Shown here: positions 18,854 to 28,244 of the stretch, piece after piece
Layout: each line of letters opens with the position of its first letter
Numbering within the stretch: the stretch's first letter is position 1
Source: Ancylobacter gelatini
GTDB lineage: Bacteria > Pseudomonadota > Alphaproteobacteria > Rhizobiales > Xanthobacteraceae
NCBI RefSeq assembly: GCF_022601675.1
Contig: NZ_JAKVIL010000001.1
Span: 310,001 to 374,000 of the forward strand
Direction of reading: 5' to 3'
Length of the DNA: 64,000 nt
The notes under the pieces: model-generated
Told to the model about the DNA's origin: nothing
The model's database searches: none
What the model saw: only the letters and a program-made list of their open reading frames with translations
Position numbers and translations under genes: made by a program

Positions 18854-19840
18854 GTGGAGAAAGGCCCCGACGCCTTCCGCACGATCAGCGAGGTCGCGGA
18901 CGATCTCGATCTTCCGCAGCATGTGCTGCGTTTCTGGGAATCGCGCTTTCCACAGATCCGCCCGCTGAAGCGTGGCGGCGGGCGACGCTATTACCGGCCC
19001 GACGACGTGGAACTGCTGCGCGGCATCCGCCACCTCCTGTACGGGGAGGGCTACACCATCCGTGGCGTGCAGCGCATCCTCAAGGAAGAGGGGCCGCGCT
19101 ACGTTCAGGCGATCTGGCGCGATGCCGAAGCCGATGCTCTGGCCGCGTCCGGTCAGAGCGATGAGGTCGAGGATTATTCGGTCGATGCCGGACATCCGGC
19201 GATCGGCCGCGAGTCGGCGCCCCGTTCGGGCGGGCTCGGGGGATTCTTCAGCCTGCTGCCGTCGCGCCAGCGTGCTCCGCAGCCCGAGCCCGAGCCGGAA
19301 CCGGAAGAGCCCGCGCCGCGCCGCGCCGGGCGCCGCCGTCCCGAGGCCGAGCCGGAATATCTGGAACTGCCGCTGCTGCCGGACCTCGCGCCCCAGAGCC
19401 GCCCCGCGAGGACCGAGCCGCCGCGCATGGAGCCGCCTCATGCCGAGCCGCGCCATGGTGAGGCGCGCCACGAGCCGGCGCGTCGCGACGCGCCACGGCA
19501 CGAGCCTGTGCGCCCCGAGCCCGCGCGCCCCGAGCCGGTCCGTCCGCGGCCGGAACCGCGTCCGCCAGAGGATATCGGTGGTGAGGGGCGTGCCGGTTTC
19601 CCGTTCCGTGCGCTGACGCCGGAACCCGAGCCGGATTACGAGGACGAGGTGGATTATGCGCCGGAGCCGGTGCCGCCGCCGCGTCCGGCCGCCACTGTGG
19701 CTCCGGTACCGCTGCGCCCGATACCGGTGCGCCCGGTCGAGGACGCTCTGGCGCGCGAGGACATCCAGCGGCTACAGGCGGCGCTCTACGAATTGCAGGA
19801 ATGCCGCCGCCTGCTCGACAGCGCCCGCGGCGACGACTGA
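18854..19840 (+). CDS. MerR-family transcriptional regulator with long proline/acid-rich tail
   Basis: A 328-residue protein whose N-terminus (residues ~8-80) is a MerR winged helix: [53 protein letters not shown]. The rest is low complexity, rich in E-P, R-P-E-P and H-E-P repeats, and ends with a short helix ([19 protein letters not shown]). GTG 18854 follows AGGAG. Its place after ihfA is typical of alphaproteobacteria. The ligand or target is unknown; no cysteine metal site is visible. Confidence 0.88.
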   Translation: MEKGPDAFRTISEVADDLDLPQHVLRFWESRFPQIRPLKRGGGRRYYRPDDVELLRGIRHLLYGEGYTIRGVQRILKEEGPRYVQAIWRDAEADALAASGQSDEVEDYSVDAGHPAIGRESAPRSGGLGGFFSLLPSRQRAPQPEPEPEPEEPAPRRAGRRRPEAEPEYLELPLLPDLAPQSRPARTEPPRMEPPHAEPRHGEARHEPARRDAPRHEPVRPEPARPEPVRPRPEPRPPEDIGGEGRAGFPFRALTPEPEPDYEDEVDYAPEPVPPPRPAATVAPVPLRPIPVRPVEDALAREDIQRLQAALYELQECRRLLDSARGDD

Positions 19841-19911
19841 GCGCGGCAGAGTAAGATCGGGCGAGGCTGCGGCCGGCGCTGTTCCGCGCCGTGCCGCCAG
19901 CTCATGAGTGT

Positions 19912-20295
19912 TCAGTCGACGACCGCCAGCGAGACCTTGGCGACGCCGCGCTTGCGGAAGCCGAGCGTGTCGGCCGCGGCGGTCGAGACATCGATGATGC
20001 GCCCGCGCACGAAGGGGCCGCGATCATTGATGCGCAGCACGACCGATTTTCCGTTGGTTTCATTTGTGACCCGCACCTTTGTGCCGAAGGGCAGGGAGCG
20101 GTGGGCGGCGGTCATGGCCTGCGCATTGTGCCGCTCGCCATTGGCGGTGCGTCCACCATAGCCGTAATACGACGCCATCCCCGAGGTGGCGAAGTTCTTC
20201 TTAGAGTCCGCGAATGCCGCGTGTCCGGTGGTGGCGAAAATGACGCCGGCGGCCATGGCCAGCCGGGTGATCCGCCCCTTTTCCCAAGCCTGCAA
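19912..20295 (-). CDS. RlpA-like double-psi beta-barrel protein
   Basis: Predicted secreted peptidoglycan-associated protein with the RlpA/DPBB fold. Full RlpA proteins act as septal lytic transglycosylases, but this 127-residue form has only the barrel and no SPOR domain. Signal-peptide-like residues ~8-26 end HAAFA. The barrel has [29 protein letters not shown] and [19 protein letters not shown]; the RINDRGPF loop holds the conserved Asp. A TTG start at 20295 is proposed because AGAAGGAAGAGGG lies just upstream. An upstream ATG at 20391 would give an unlikely leader. Confidence 0.8.
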   Translation of the reverse strand: MQAWEKGRITRLAMAAGVIFATTGHAAFADSKKNFATSGMASYYGYGGRTANGERHNAQAMTAAHRSLPFGTKVRVTNETNGKSVVLRINDRGPFVRGRIIDVSTAAADTLGFRKRGVAKVSLAVVD

Positions 20296-20670
20296 TACCC
20301 TCTTCCTTCTGAAATTGCATCCAGCGAACTGGATGAGAAGGAAATGTGTCGAGGTCTTAGCGATTATGCGGCGGGAATTTGAAATGAGCAAACCAACGAT
20401 GGCATAACGGATAATATATGCCGCCAGTCGAGTGCGGCTATATTTGCCTCATCGTGCTCAAAGAGATAGGTATTTGCCTGCGGGCCGCAAGGCTTATACA
20501 CAGAATTGAATAATCAAAACGCATGCGCGTTTTTGCGGCAGTCGTGCAGCAGCGGAAAGCATTCGCGGCCGGCTCTTGCGAGGGCACTAGCCAGAACGGC
20601 GCAATGGATTTGCCCGCCCCGCCAGTGCTATGCACCGGGATGTCACAGGGCCGCCGAGGAGTTGCACGCC
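20296..20670. other. Intergenic region between rlpA-like gene and aldehyde dehydrogenase gene
   Basis: About 375 bp with no supported gene. The stretch at ~20360-20520 is clearly richer in A and T than its surroundings and probably carries promoters for the divergent genes. The RlpA-like ribosome-binding site is at its left end. No strong palindrome or riboswitch was recognised. Confidence 0.5.
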
Positions 20671-22218
20671 ATGACCACCCAGAGCACCGCCGGCAAGGCG
20701 CATGAATCCGTCGCGGCGGAAGTCGCCGGTCTGCTCACGGCGCTCGGCGTGCCCGAAACGCAGTGGAAAGGCGGCGCCCGCGCGGCGCATTCGCCCATCA
20801 CGGGCGAGCGGGTGGCCAACGTCGCGGACGCCTCCAAGGGCGAGGCCGAAGCGGCGGTCGCCCGTGCGCGCGAGGCCTTCGAGGCGTGGCGCACCGTGCC
20901 GGCCCCGCGTCGCGGCGAACTGGTGCGCCTCATCGGCGAGGAACTGCGCGCCCACAAGACCGAGCTCGGCCGGCTGGTGACGCTGGAAGCCGGCAAGATC
21001 GTCTCCGAGGGCCTCGGCGAGGTGCAGGAGATGATCGACATTTGCGATTTCGCGGTCGGCCTGTCGCGCCAGCTCTACGGCCTCACCATCGCCTCCGAGC
21101 GGCCCGGCCACCGGATGATGGAGACCTGGCACCCGATCGGGCCGGTCGGCATCATCACCGCCTTCAATTTCCCCGTCGCTGTGTGGTCGTGGAACGCGGC
21201 GCTCGCGCTGGTCTGCGGGAACAGCGTGATCTGGAAGCCGTCGGAGAAGACCCCGCTTACCGCGCTCGCGGTGCAGGCGCTGTTCGAAAAGGCTGCGCAG
21301 GTGTTCGGCGGCGTGCCGGAAGGGCTCTCGCAGGTGCTGGTCGGCGGCGCCGAGATCGGCGCGGTGCTGACCGACGATCCGCGGATTCCCGTCGTCTCGG
21401 CGACCGGCTCGACCCGCATGGGCCGCATCGTCGGCGAGCGGGTGGCGCGCCGCTTCGGCCGCTCGATCCTGGAACTCGGCGGCAACAACGCCGCCATCGT
21501 CTGCCCCTCGGCCGATCTCGACCTCGCTTTGCGCGGCATCGCCTTCGCCGCCATGGGCACGGCGGGCCAGCGCTGCACCACGCTGCGCCGCCTCATCGTC
21601 AATGAGGGCGTCTACGACACGCTGGTGCCGCGCCTCGCCCGCGCCTATGGCTCGGTGACCATCGGCGATCCCCGCGAGGCCGGCACCCTCATCGGTCCGC
21701 TGATCGACAAGGCGGCGTTTGACGGCATGCAGGCGGCGCTGGAAGCCGCACGCGCGGCGGGCGCCACCATCCATGGCGGCGCGCGCGTCGAGACCGGCGC
21801 GCCGGATGCCTATTATGTCCGCCCCGCGCTGGTGGAGATCGACGAGCAGATCGAGATCGTGCGCCACGAGACCTTCGCGCCCATCCTCTATGTGCTGCGT
21901 GCCGGCGGCCTGCCGGAATCGATCAAGCTGCAGAACGACGTGCCGCAGGGCCTGTCCTCCTCCATCTTCACCAACGACCTTCGCGAGGCCGAGGCCTTCG
22001 TCTCGGCTGAAGGCTCGGATTGCGGCATCGCCAATGTGAATATCGGGCCTTCGGGCGCGGAGATAGGCGGGGCGTTCGGCGGGGAGAAGGAAACCGGCGG
22101 CGGGCGCGAGGCCGGCTCGGATTCGTGGAAGGCCTATATGCGCCGCGCCACCAACACCATCAATTACTCCCGCGCCCTGCCGCTGGCTCAGGGCGTGTCG
22201 TTCGACATTGAGGACTGA
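20671..22218 (+). CDS. amaB: Aldehyde dehydrogenase, ALDH7 family (L-aminoadipate-semialdehyde dehydrogenase)
   Basis: NAD-dependent oxidation of alpha-aminoadipate semialdehyde (or a related aldehyde) in lysine catabolism. The 515-residue product has the ALDH core: WHPIGPVGIITAFNFPVAVW, WKPSEKTPL, SATGSTRMGR, catalytic Glu in ILELGGNNAAIV, and catalytic Cys in GTAGQRCTTLRRL. NIGPSGAEIGGAFGGEKETG is characteristic of the antiquitin/ALDH7 group. ATG 20671 gives the normal length; GAGGAG lies a little far upstream. Its 3' end overlaps the convergent nitroreductase gene by 31 bp. Confidence 0.9.
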   Translation: MTTQSTAGKAHESVAAEVAGLLTALGVPETQWKGGARAAHSPITGERVANVADASKGEAEAAVARAREAFEAWRTVPAPRRGELVRLIGEELRAHKTELGRLVTLEAGKIVSEGLGEVQEMIDICDFAVGLSRQLYGLTIASERPGHRMMETWHPIGPVGIITAFNFPVAVWSWNAALALVCGNSVIWKPSEKTPLTALAVQALFEKAAQVFGGVPEGLSQVLVGGAEIGAVLTDDPRIPVVSATGSTRMGRIVGERVARRFGRSILELGGNNAAIVCPSADLDLALRGIAFAAMGTAGQRCTTLRRLIVNEGVYDTLVPRLARAYGSVTIGDPREAGTLIGPLIDKAAFDGMQAALEAARAAGATIHGGARVETGAPDAYYVRPALVEIDEQIEIVRHETFAPILYVLRAGGLPESIKLQNDVPQGLSSSIFTNDLREAEAFVSAEGSDCGIANVNIGPSGAEIGGAFGGEKETGGGREAGSDSWKAYMRRATNTINYSRALPLAQGVSFDIED

Positions 22219-22871
22219 GCTTCGCCCCAGCGCGTGACCACCTCGTCCAGCGATGGGCGAGGGCGGTCGGGCGCCACCATGCGCGGGCGCCCGACATGGA
22301 GGAAGCCGGCGATGCGCTCGCCCGGCCTCGCTCCGACCAGCGCCGCGGCTTGCGGATCGCGGCCCGGCCATTTCAGGAGCCATTGCGTGGCGAACCCCAT
22401 GGCATTCGCCGCCAGTGTCAGCGCCATCCCCGCCGCGCCGGCGGAAAGCACCTGATTGAATTCCGGCACCTTGGCCGCCGGGTCCGGCCGGCTCACCAGA
22501 GCCACGGTGAGCGGCGCGCGGGAGAGGTACAGCGTCCACATATCGGCCTTGGCCGGCGGCAGTTCCGGGTTCTGCGTGGCATAGAGCGCATCCAGCTGTT
22601 CGCCGAGCGCGCGCCGGGCCTCGCCCTCGATCACGATGAAGCGCCAAGGCACCAGCCGGCCATGATCGGGCACCCGGGCGGCGAGGGCGAGCAGGCGCGC
22701 CAGTTCCTCCGGCGTGGGGCCCGGCCCCGCCAGCGCCCGCAGCGGCACCGAGCGCCGCGTCTCCAGCCGCGCGAGCATCTCCTCGCAGGCCGCAATGTCG
22801 AGCGGCGCGGCGCTGTCATCGAGCGCCGGCGGGGCTGCATGGCTGTGCTGGGTGGAACTGTGCTCGTTCAT
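22188..22871 (-). CDS. Nitroreductase family protein (YdjA-like)
   Basis: A flavin-dependent reductase of 227 residues, with FMN and NAD(P)H as expected cofactors. The family N-terminus LETRRSVPLRALAGPGPTPEEL and VPDHGRLVPWRFIVIEGEA match the YdjA-type subgroup, where the R-R-S motif binds the FMN phosphate. AGAAGMALTLAANAMGFATQWL is the conserved second segment. The first ~30 residues are a His/Pro/Ala-rich leader not seen in YdjA. The substrate is unknown. Confidence 0.85.
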   Translation of the reverse strand: MNEHSSTQHSHAAPPALDDSAAPLDIAACEEMLARLETRRSVPLRALAGPGPTPEELARLLALAARVPDHGRLVPWRFIVIEGEARRALGEQLDALYATQNPELPPAKADMWTLYLSRAPLTVALVSRPDPAAKVPEFNQVLSAGAAGMALTLAANAMGFATQWLLKWPGRDPQAAALVGARPGERIAGFLHVGRPRMVAPDRPRPSLDEVVTRWGEAQSSMSNDTP

Positions 22872-22949
22872 GGCGGCTCTCGGCTGAAGGTCAGGCAACT
22901 TTTCGCGGAGCCCCGGGTTGTTGGCAAGGGCAGAGGCCGAGGGGGAACC

Positions 22950-23138
22950 ATGCTGACCATCATCATCCTGATCCTGGTGATTCTGTTGCTCGGCGGCGGT
23001 TTCTACGGGCACCGCACCCATGGCCTGCGCGGTGTGCTGGTGGTGCTGGTCATCGCGCTGCTTGTGCTGGCGGTGCTCGGCTTCGTCAGCGACGAATTCG
23101 CGGTTGGCCCCGGCGTGGCGCCGATCATGCGCGAGTGA
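22950..23138 (+). CDS. Small membrane protein
   Basis: A 62-residue hydrophobic protein with two likely membrane spans (residues ~2-18 and 28-47) joined by a short basic loop GHRTHGLRG. A purine-rich AGGCCGAGGGGGAA precedes the ATG. It is short and I do not recognise the family; DUF3309-type small proteins have a similar N-terminus. Coding status rests on the hydrophobic pattern, the ribosome-binding site and the divergent spacing from the nitroreductase gene. Confidence 0.55.
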   Translation: MLTIIILILVILLLGGGFYGHRTHGLRGVLVVLVIALLVLAVLGFVSDEFAVGPGVAPIMRE

Positions 23139-23240
23139 TCGGGCTTTCCCCGGCGCCGTGAATCGCCAAAAATGCGATACCGTCATTCGGGTGGCGCCGT
23201 CATAGCCGGGCGCCATCACGCGCTTGAGGATCGTAGCATC

Positions 23241-23969
23241 ATGCCGCTCACGCTTTCCGCCCTTCGGTCGCCAGCGTCGCTGCTCTACCGGCGTGGGCGG
23301 GCGGCGGCACTCGCCGGACTGCTCGGCCTGCTGGCGGGGAGCGCGCCGGCTGCCGCGTTCGAGTGGCCGGACGGCTATGTGACCCGTCTTCAGGCTCTCG
23401 CGCTGATCCAGACCCTGAATGCCGACCTGCTCGCCAACCCCAGCGCGACGCTGACGCTCGACCGCTGGTGCGGCACGCACAAGCTCGCCGAGCCGCCGAC
23501 CATCATCGCCGACCGGGTGAGCGGGCAGGACAAGGCGCCAACGGAGGAAATCCGCGCCCTGCTCAAGGTCGGCGCGGACGAGCCGGTGCGCTATCGCCGG
23601 GTGCGGCTGCGCTGCGGCGAGCATGTGCTTTCCGAGGCGGACAACTGGTACGTTCCCGCGCGGCTGACGCCGGAGATGAACCGTGAGCTGGACACCAGCG
23701 ACACCTCCTTCGGCCGCGTCGTCCGCCCGCTTGGGTTCCGCCGCACCACACTGGCGGCGACGCTGCTGTGGCATCCTCTGCCGCCGGGCTGGGAGAATGG
23801 CGCGCCGCCGCCCGCCACCGGCGACGCGCTGGTGATTCCCGATTTCGTGCTGGAGCACCGCGCGGTGCTGACCCTGCCGGACGGCACGCCGTTCAGCGCT
23901 CTCGTCGAGAGCTACCGGCGCGATGTCCTGTCCTTTCCGCCGCCGGCCTTACCGGGGGCGAGCCGGTGA
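23241..23969 (+). CDS. Secreted protein of unknown function, possibly chorismate-lyase-like fold
   Basis: A 242-residue protein with a signal peptide (about residues 1-39, ending PAAAF). The mature part has a repeated strand/helix pattern with RYRRVRLRCGEHVLSEADNW followed by VPARLTPEMNRELDTSDTSF and FGRVVRPLGFRR. An invariant-looking arginine-rich strand plus a 'xxNWYVP' segment recalls the UbiC/UTRA superfamily, but it would be exported, which does not fit chorismate lyase. Function is therefore open. The next feature downstream is tRNA-Pro. Confidence 0.65.
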   Translation: MPLTLSALRSPASLLYRRGRAAALAGLLGLLAGSAPAAAFEWPDGYVTRLQALALIQTLNADLLANPSATLTLDRWCGTHKLAEPPTIIADRVSGQDKAPTEEIRALLKVGADEPVRYRRVRLRCGEHVLSEADNWYVPARLTPEMNRELDTSDTSFGRVVRPLGFRRTTLAATLLWHPLPPGWENGAPPPATGDALVIPDFVLEHRAVLTLPDGTPFSALVESYRRDVLSFPPPALPGASR

Positions 23970-24140
23970 GGGACCCGGCAGGCGGACCCGCACGAGACCG
24001 GGCGCACAAGTAAACCGGAGACTTTTCGACCCGGTTTCACCGCCCCGCCGACCGGTAGGCGCGGTTTGAGGTGGATTGATCCCCTCGTCCGGCTTGCGTC
24101 GCGGCCGGCAAATGGCTAGAGAGGTCGCGCCTCACGGCGT

Positions 24141-24218
24141 CGGAGCGTAGCGCAGCCTGGTTAGCGCACTAGTCTGGGGGACTAGGGGTCGGAGGTTCAA
24201 ATCCTCTCGCTCCGACCA
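24141..24218 (+). tRNA. tRNA-Pro (anticodon GGG)
   Basis: A complete 78-nt cloverleaf with encoded CCA. The acceptor stem CGGAGCG pairs with CGCTCCG, the T loop is GTTCAAATC, and the anticodon stem CTAGT/ACTAG encloses loop CTGGGGG, giving anticodon GGG for CCC codons. No integrated element is seen directly downstream. Confidence 0.96.
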
Positions 24219-24462
24219 TTTCACTCTTCACAATTTGCGACGTTGCAGACCTGACGCCGATGCTCGCGGCGCCGCAGGCTGATGTCGCGTGCCTCCGCCG
24301 GCCTTGGTTCGTGCGGGGCGGGGCACGATCGTTCCGCCGGCTTTCCGGCTTTAACGCGACGGAAACCATGTGCCGGCTCTAATCGCCGGCATGTGGAGCG
24401 ATGGCAACAACAGGTCCGGCGATTCTCCGACCTTCCTGAGGGAAGGCGAGGGCGGCGGTGCC

Positions 24463-25929
24463 ATGTCCGGGCCGCCGGTCATATCCGCGGCCCCCTCGTC
24501 CGACACGTCATCGGGGAATTCGCCCGCCGCGCCATCCACCACGTCGTCTCCCGCGGCCTCGTCCACCCGGGCGTCGGTGCTGCGCGCGATGCGCCGGCAT
24601 TTGATGGCTCCGGTGCTGGTCGGGGCGGTGTGCGCGGCCGTGATGCTCCCCTTCGCCGCGCCGCGCTACGCGGCCGAGGCGCTGCTGAGGGTCGAGGGTC
24701 GGCTGAACGAATCGAGCCGAAGCCGGGTGCAGGTGATCGCTTCGCGCGAATTTGCGCGGCAGATTCTCGCCGATGCTGGCCTGACCGCGCGGCTGTCGCC
24801 GCCGCAGGAGACGGTGAGGCTGGCCGGGCTGTTCGGCGCGCCGCGGAGCCTGCCGGTCTCGCGCGAGACGCAGGCGCTGCGCGAGATCGAGGCCAATCTC
24901 ACCGTCGTTCCGCTCGGCGAGGGCCGGGCCGCCATCAGCTATGTCGCGACCGATCCGCGCCTCGCCGCCGATGTCGCCAACGCCTTTGCCGATGGCTATC
25001 TCAAATTGCAGCAGACCACGACCGCGTTCAGCATGAACGCGCAGCCCGCCCCAGCCGCGCCGCGCGTGCTGGCGCGGGCCGAGCCGGCGGGACTGCCGCT
25101 GCTGCCGCATCCCTGGATGCTGGTCGCGGGGGCGGGGGTGGCCGGCTTCCTGTTGGCCTTCGCGCTGCAGGCGCTGGCGCGCCGCCGCGCCACGGCGCTC
25201 ACGCTCGAGCCGGTGGATGCCGTCGCCGCGCCGGCTCCGCAGGGCCATGCCCAGCATTTGCCCTGGATCGGCAGCGAGGCCGAGGATGACGGCGCGGAGA
25301 GCGAGGCCGAGCCGCGTCGACGCGTCTCGCGCGATGGCGAACTGGCGGACCTGACACGCCTTGTCGAGCTGCGCGGCCCGGCGGCCGGGCTGGTGGTGGT
25401 CACCGGCCTTGGCCCCGAGGCGAGCGCGGCCGACTGCGCTCTGGCGCTCGGGCGCTCGCTGGCGGTGGAAAAGCGGGTGGTGATCGTATGCCTCGACGTC
25501 GCGGCGCCGCAGCTCGACGGGCTGACGGCCGATCCGCGCGCCGCCGGTCTCACCGACCTGCTGTTCGGCGTCGCCAGCTTCTCCGATGTCATCCATCGCG
25601 AGACCGCCTCGCGCTGTCACGTCATTCCGCCGGGCCGCGGCGCCCGCGAGGCGGGCGGGTTGGTGGCGGCGGACCGGCTGGCGCTGATTCTCGGCGCGCT
25701 GGAGCGCACCTATGATCATGTCGTGGTGGCGGCGCCGCCGCTGGGCGAGGAAGAGGGAGCCGGCCGCCTCGCCGCGCTCCAGCCGACATTGATCCTGGTG
25801 ACGCGGCCCGGCGGGCTGGCCACCGACGCGGTTCAGGCCTTCGATCGGCTGGCGTCCTGGGGCTTCGGCGACATTGCCATGATCACTTTTACTCAGACGC
25901 CGCCCGCCGGCTTCTCGCAGGCGGCGTGA
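24463..25929 (+). CDS. Wzz/BY-kinase-like polysaccharide co-polymerase with degenerate ATPase domain
   Basis: A 488-residue inner-membrane protein resembling chain-length determinants of exopolysaccharide export. A Ser/Pro/Ala-rich leader is followed by a first membrane span (MAPVLVGAVCAAVMLPFAAP), a periplasmic Wzz-like part, a second span (MLVAGAGVAGFLLAFALQAL), and a cytoplasmic BY-kinase/ParA-like domain. In that domain the Walker A site reads GLGPEASAADCAL, without the G-K-S/T, so ATP use is unlikely. ATG 24463 is preferred; ATGs at 24391 and 24370 would extend it by 24 or 31 residues. No glycosyltransferase genes are next to it. Confidence 0.72.
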   Translation: MSGPPVISAAPSSDTSSGNSPAAPSTTSSPAASSTRASVLRAMRRHLMAPVLVGAVCAAVMLPFAAPRYAAEALLRVEGRLNESSRSRVQVIASREFARQILADAGLTARLSPPQETVRLAGLFGAPRSLPVSRETQALREIEANLTVVPLGEGRAAISYVATDPRLAADVANAFADGYLKLQQTTTAFSMNAQPAPAAPRVLARAEPAGLPLLPHPWMLVAGAGVAGFLLAFALQALARRRATALTLEPVDAVAAPAPQGHAQHLPWIGSEAEDDGAESEAEPRRRVSRDGELADLTRLVELRGPAAGLVVVTGLGPEASAADCALALGRSLAVEKRVVIVCLDVAAPQLDGLTADPRAAGLTDLLFGVASFSDVIHRETASRCHVIPPGRGAREAGGLVAADRLALILGALERTYDHVVVAAPPLGEEEGAGRLAALQPTLILVTRPGGLATDAVQAFDRLASWGFGDIAMITFTQTPPAGFSQAA

Positions 25930-25950
25930 CGGGCGCGGGGGACGTCTGCG

Positions 25951-26214
25951 CTACAGCGTGTCCGGCCGCCGGTCGAATTTCAGCATCCAGCGAATGAGCA
26001 GGCCGGCCGGCACGATCCAGCCGATGCCGAGCACGACATAGGCAATGAACTGCCAGACCGCCGGCATCACCGTGATCCGGCCCTGCGCCAGCGCCATCGC
26101 GCCCAGCGCCCAGGAGAGCACCAGAACGATCATCGCGACCGTTCCCACCAGCTTGCGCCAGCGCGGCGGCAGGGCGGCTCGGGTTGCGGCGGGGCGTTTG
26201 TCGGTCTCGGGCAT
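25951..26214 (-). CDS. DUF2842 family membrane protein
   Basis: A small inner-membrane protein of 87 residues with two spans (about 22-43 and 54-77) and the short family motif R-W-x-L-K-F-D-R-R-P-D near the C-terminus. DUF2842 proteins are known mainly from alphaproteobacteria and have no assigned function. It converges with the polysaccharide gene and diverges from ctaA. Confidence 0.8.
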   Translation of the reverse strand: MPETDKRPAATRAALPPRWRKLVGTVAMIVLVLSWALGAMALAQGRITVMPAVWQFIAYVVLGIGWIVPAGLLIRWMLKFDRRPDTL

Positions 26215-26389
26215 GGCGGGTTCCGGCGGGACACAATGCCGCGCGCGGGACAAAACGCCCGTTGCGCGCGGTGAAACTGCTCTATAACCCTCGCCGCGCC
26301 GGGGAGGAAGCCGCCAGACGTCGCGGCACCCGGAAAGGATGGCCCGTGCGCGGGGGCAGGGCCGTCGCAATGCTGCAGGGAGCGCAGAG

Positions 26390-27496
26390 ATGGCCCTCGA
26401 TGTTCCGGCCACCGCGGCCGATGGGGTTTCCGGGCGGGTCTCGCCCGCCGGCGACAGGTTCCGGCCGGTGCGGGCGTGGCTCTACTTCGTTGCCGCGATG
26501 GTCATGCTGATGGTGGTTGTCGGCGGCGCGACGCGTCTGACCGAATCCGGCCTGTCCATCGTCGAATGGAAGCCGGTGACCGGCACGCTGCCGCCGCTGA
26601 GCGAGGAGGCCTGGCAGGCCGAGTTCCTGAAATATCAGCAGATCCCGCAATATCAGCAGATCAACAAGGGCATGAGCCTCGACGAGTTCCGCACCATCTT
26701 CTGGTGGGAATGGGGGCACCGCCTGCTTGGCCGGCTGATCGGCTTCGTGTTCCTGCTGCCGTTTCTCTATTTCCTGTGGCGCGGCCTCGTCACCGGCCCG
26801 TTGCGCTGGAAGCTCGCGGGCCTGTTCGTGCTCGGCGGCATGCAGGGGGCGATCGGCTGGTGGATGGTGGCGTCCGGCCTCGTGGGGCGGGTGGATGTCA
26901 GCCAGTACCGGCTCGCCGTGCACCTGACGCTGGCCTGCGTGATCCTCGCCGCCACGGTGGCGACGGCCGCCGGGCTGAAGCCGGCGGGGCCGCAGGCTGC
27001 GCCGTCGCGCCGGGTGGCACTGGGCGGGAGCGTGTTGCTGGCCCTGATTCTGGTGCAGATCTTCCTGGGTGGCCTGGTCGCCGGGCTCGATGCCGGCCTC
27101 ACCTACACCACCTGGCCGCTGATGGACGGACATATCATTCCGCCGGCGGCGAACCTGTTCGTGCAGCAGCCGCTGTGGCGGAACTTCTTCGAGAACGTGC
27201 TGACCGTGCAGTTCGATCACCGCATGGTGGCCTATGCGCTGTGGGCGCTTGCCCTGCTGCACTGGCTCGACGCGCGGCGCGCGGGCGGGGCGGCGGCGCG
27301 GCGGGCGGGGCTGATCTTCGGCCTCGTCACCGCGCAGGCCGCCATCGGCATCATGACGCTGGTGCATCAGGTGCCGATCGACATCGCGCTGGCGCACCAG
27401 TTCGGGGCGACCGTGGTTCTGGTCGCGGCGACGGTGCATGTCGTGCGGCTGCGCGAGGCCGCGGGCGGGAGGGTCGCGCAGCCGCAGGCTACTTGA
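26390..27496 (+). CDS. ctaA: Heme A synthase (CtaA/COX15 family)
   Basis: Oxidises the C8 methyl group of heme O to make heme A for aa3-type oxidases. The 368-residue protein has eight membrane spans and the four conserved heme-ligand histidines in the contexts [32 protein letters not shown] and [31 protein letters not shown] is typical of the alphaproteobacterial and mitochondrial (COX15) type. ATG 26390 follows GGGAG by 8 nt. Its end overlaps a convergent hypothetical gene by 8 bp. Confidence 0.94.
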   Translation: MALDVPATAADGVSGRVSPAGDRFRPVRAWLYFVAAMVMLMVVVGGATRLTESGLSIVEWKPVTGTLPPLSEEAWQAEFLKYQQIPQYQQINKGMSLDEFRTIFWWEWGHRLLGRLIGFVFLLPFLYFLWRGLVTGPLRWKLAGLFVLGGMQGAIGWWMVASGLVGRVDVSQYRLAVHLTLACVILAATVATAAGLKPAGPQAAPSRRVALGGSVLLALILVQIFLGGLVAGLDAGLTYTTWPLMDGHIIPPAANLFVQQPLWRNFFENVLTVQFDHRMVAYALWALALLHWLDARRAGGAAARRAGLIFGLVTAQAAIGIMTLVHQVPIDIALAHQFGATVVLVAATVHVVRLREAAGGRVAQPQAT

Positions 27497-28178
27497 CCAG
27501 GTTGGCCCGGACATCGGTCAGCGCGGTTGCCCGCCTGCCGCCAAGCGCCCACCAGAAGTCCTTTTGGGAGGTCGCGATCCGCTCCGCTGAAATGGCGATG
27601 GTCGTGGTCTGGCCGGTCAGGGGCAATGTATCGCCGGCGACCCTGACGCCCAGCGCATCCGTCGGCACCGAAACGACCGTCGCGCCGTTTCCGGTGCTGA
27701 CTGTCTGCTGGTCCACGCAGTCGGTAGCGCCAACCGTCGTCAGGAAGCAGACCGGGACCGCAATATTGGCCGCCGCCGGGTCCGCCTTGATGATGGCCAG
27801 CACGTTTGGCCTGTCGCCCGGTGTCGGCGACGGAAGGCGGATTTCGGGTGTCGCCTCCTGAGCATGGGCTGTCGAGAACAGCAGGCTGACCGGCTGGGCC
27901 GGGACCAGTTGCGGTTGCATACGGGCATCCTGCGCGCCCGTTATGGCGTTGGAGATCAAGGCGGGCGCGGCAATCCCCGCGAAAAGCGCGCCCCTGAGGT
28001 TTTGCTCTCCGAGCGCCAGAGCCAGGCCCCCGCCGAGAACGGCATACAGACCCAGGCCGACGAAGAAACCCAGGAGCGGCAATTCGGCGATCGGGTTGGT
28101 CACCAGCGTCGACGCGAGCTTCATGACCGACGGCGAAACGCCACCAAAGGCACCGAAAAACAGGATCGGCAAGGACAT
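27489..28178 (-). CDS. Membrane-anchored hypothetical protein
   Basis: A 229-residue protein that I do not recognise. Two hydrophobic segments lie near residues 4-24 and 33-55, a third weaker one near 63-80, followed by a region rich in Thr/Val/Asp with two cysteines ([14 protein letters not shown]) that could form a disulfide outside the membrane. The start is well fixed by the strong Shine-Dalgarno CAGGAGG. The composition is less GC-rich than its neighbours. A perfect palindrome lies 25-53 bp upstream. Confidence 0.65.
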   Translation of the reverse strand: MSLPILFFGAFGGVSPSVMKLASTLVTNPIAELPLLGFFVGLGLYAVLGGGLALALGEQNLRGALFAGIAAPALISNAITGAQDARMQPQLVPAQPVSLLFSTAHAQEATPEIRLPSPTPGDRPNVLAIIKADPAAANIAVPVCFLTTVGATDCVDQQTVSTGNGATVVSVPTDALGVRVAGDTLPLTGQTTTIAISAERIATSQKDFWWALGGRRATALTDVRANLVK

Positions 28179-28202
28179 GGATTCCTCCTGTATTGTGCAG
28201 GA

Positions 28203-28231
28203 GGATAATGCACGCATTGCGTGCATTATCC
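28203..28231. promoter_or_regulatory. Perfect 12-bp inverted repeat upstream of the membrane protein gene
   Basis: Arms GGATAATGCACG and CGTGCATTATCC are separated by 5 nt (CATTG). The palindrome is AT-rich compared with its surroundings, lies between the end of uvrA (28245) and the start at 28178, and has no U-tract on either side. That fits an operator or attenuator better than an intrinsic terminator. Confidence 0.5.
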
Positions 28232-28244
28232 ATCGCCTTGTTAC

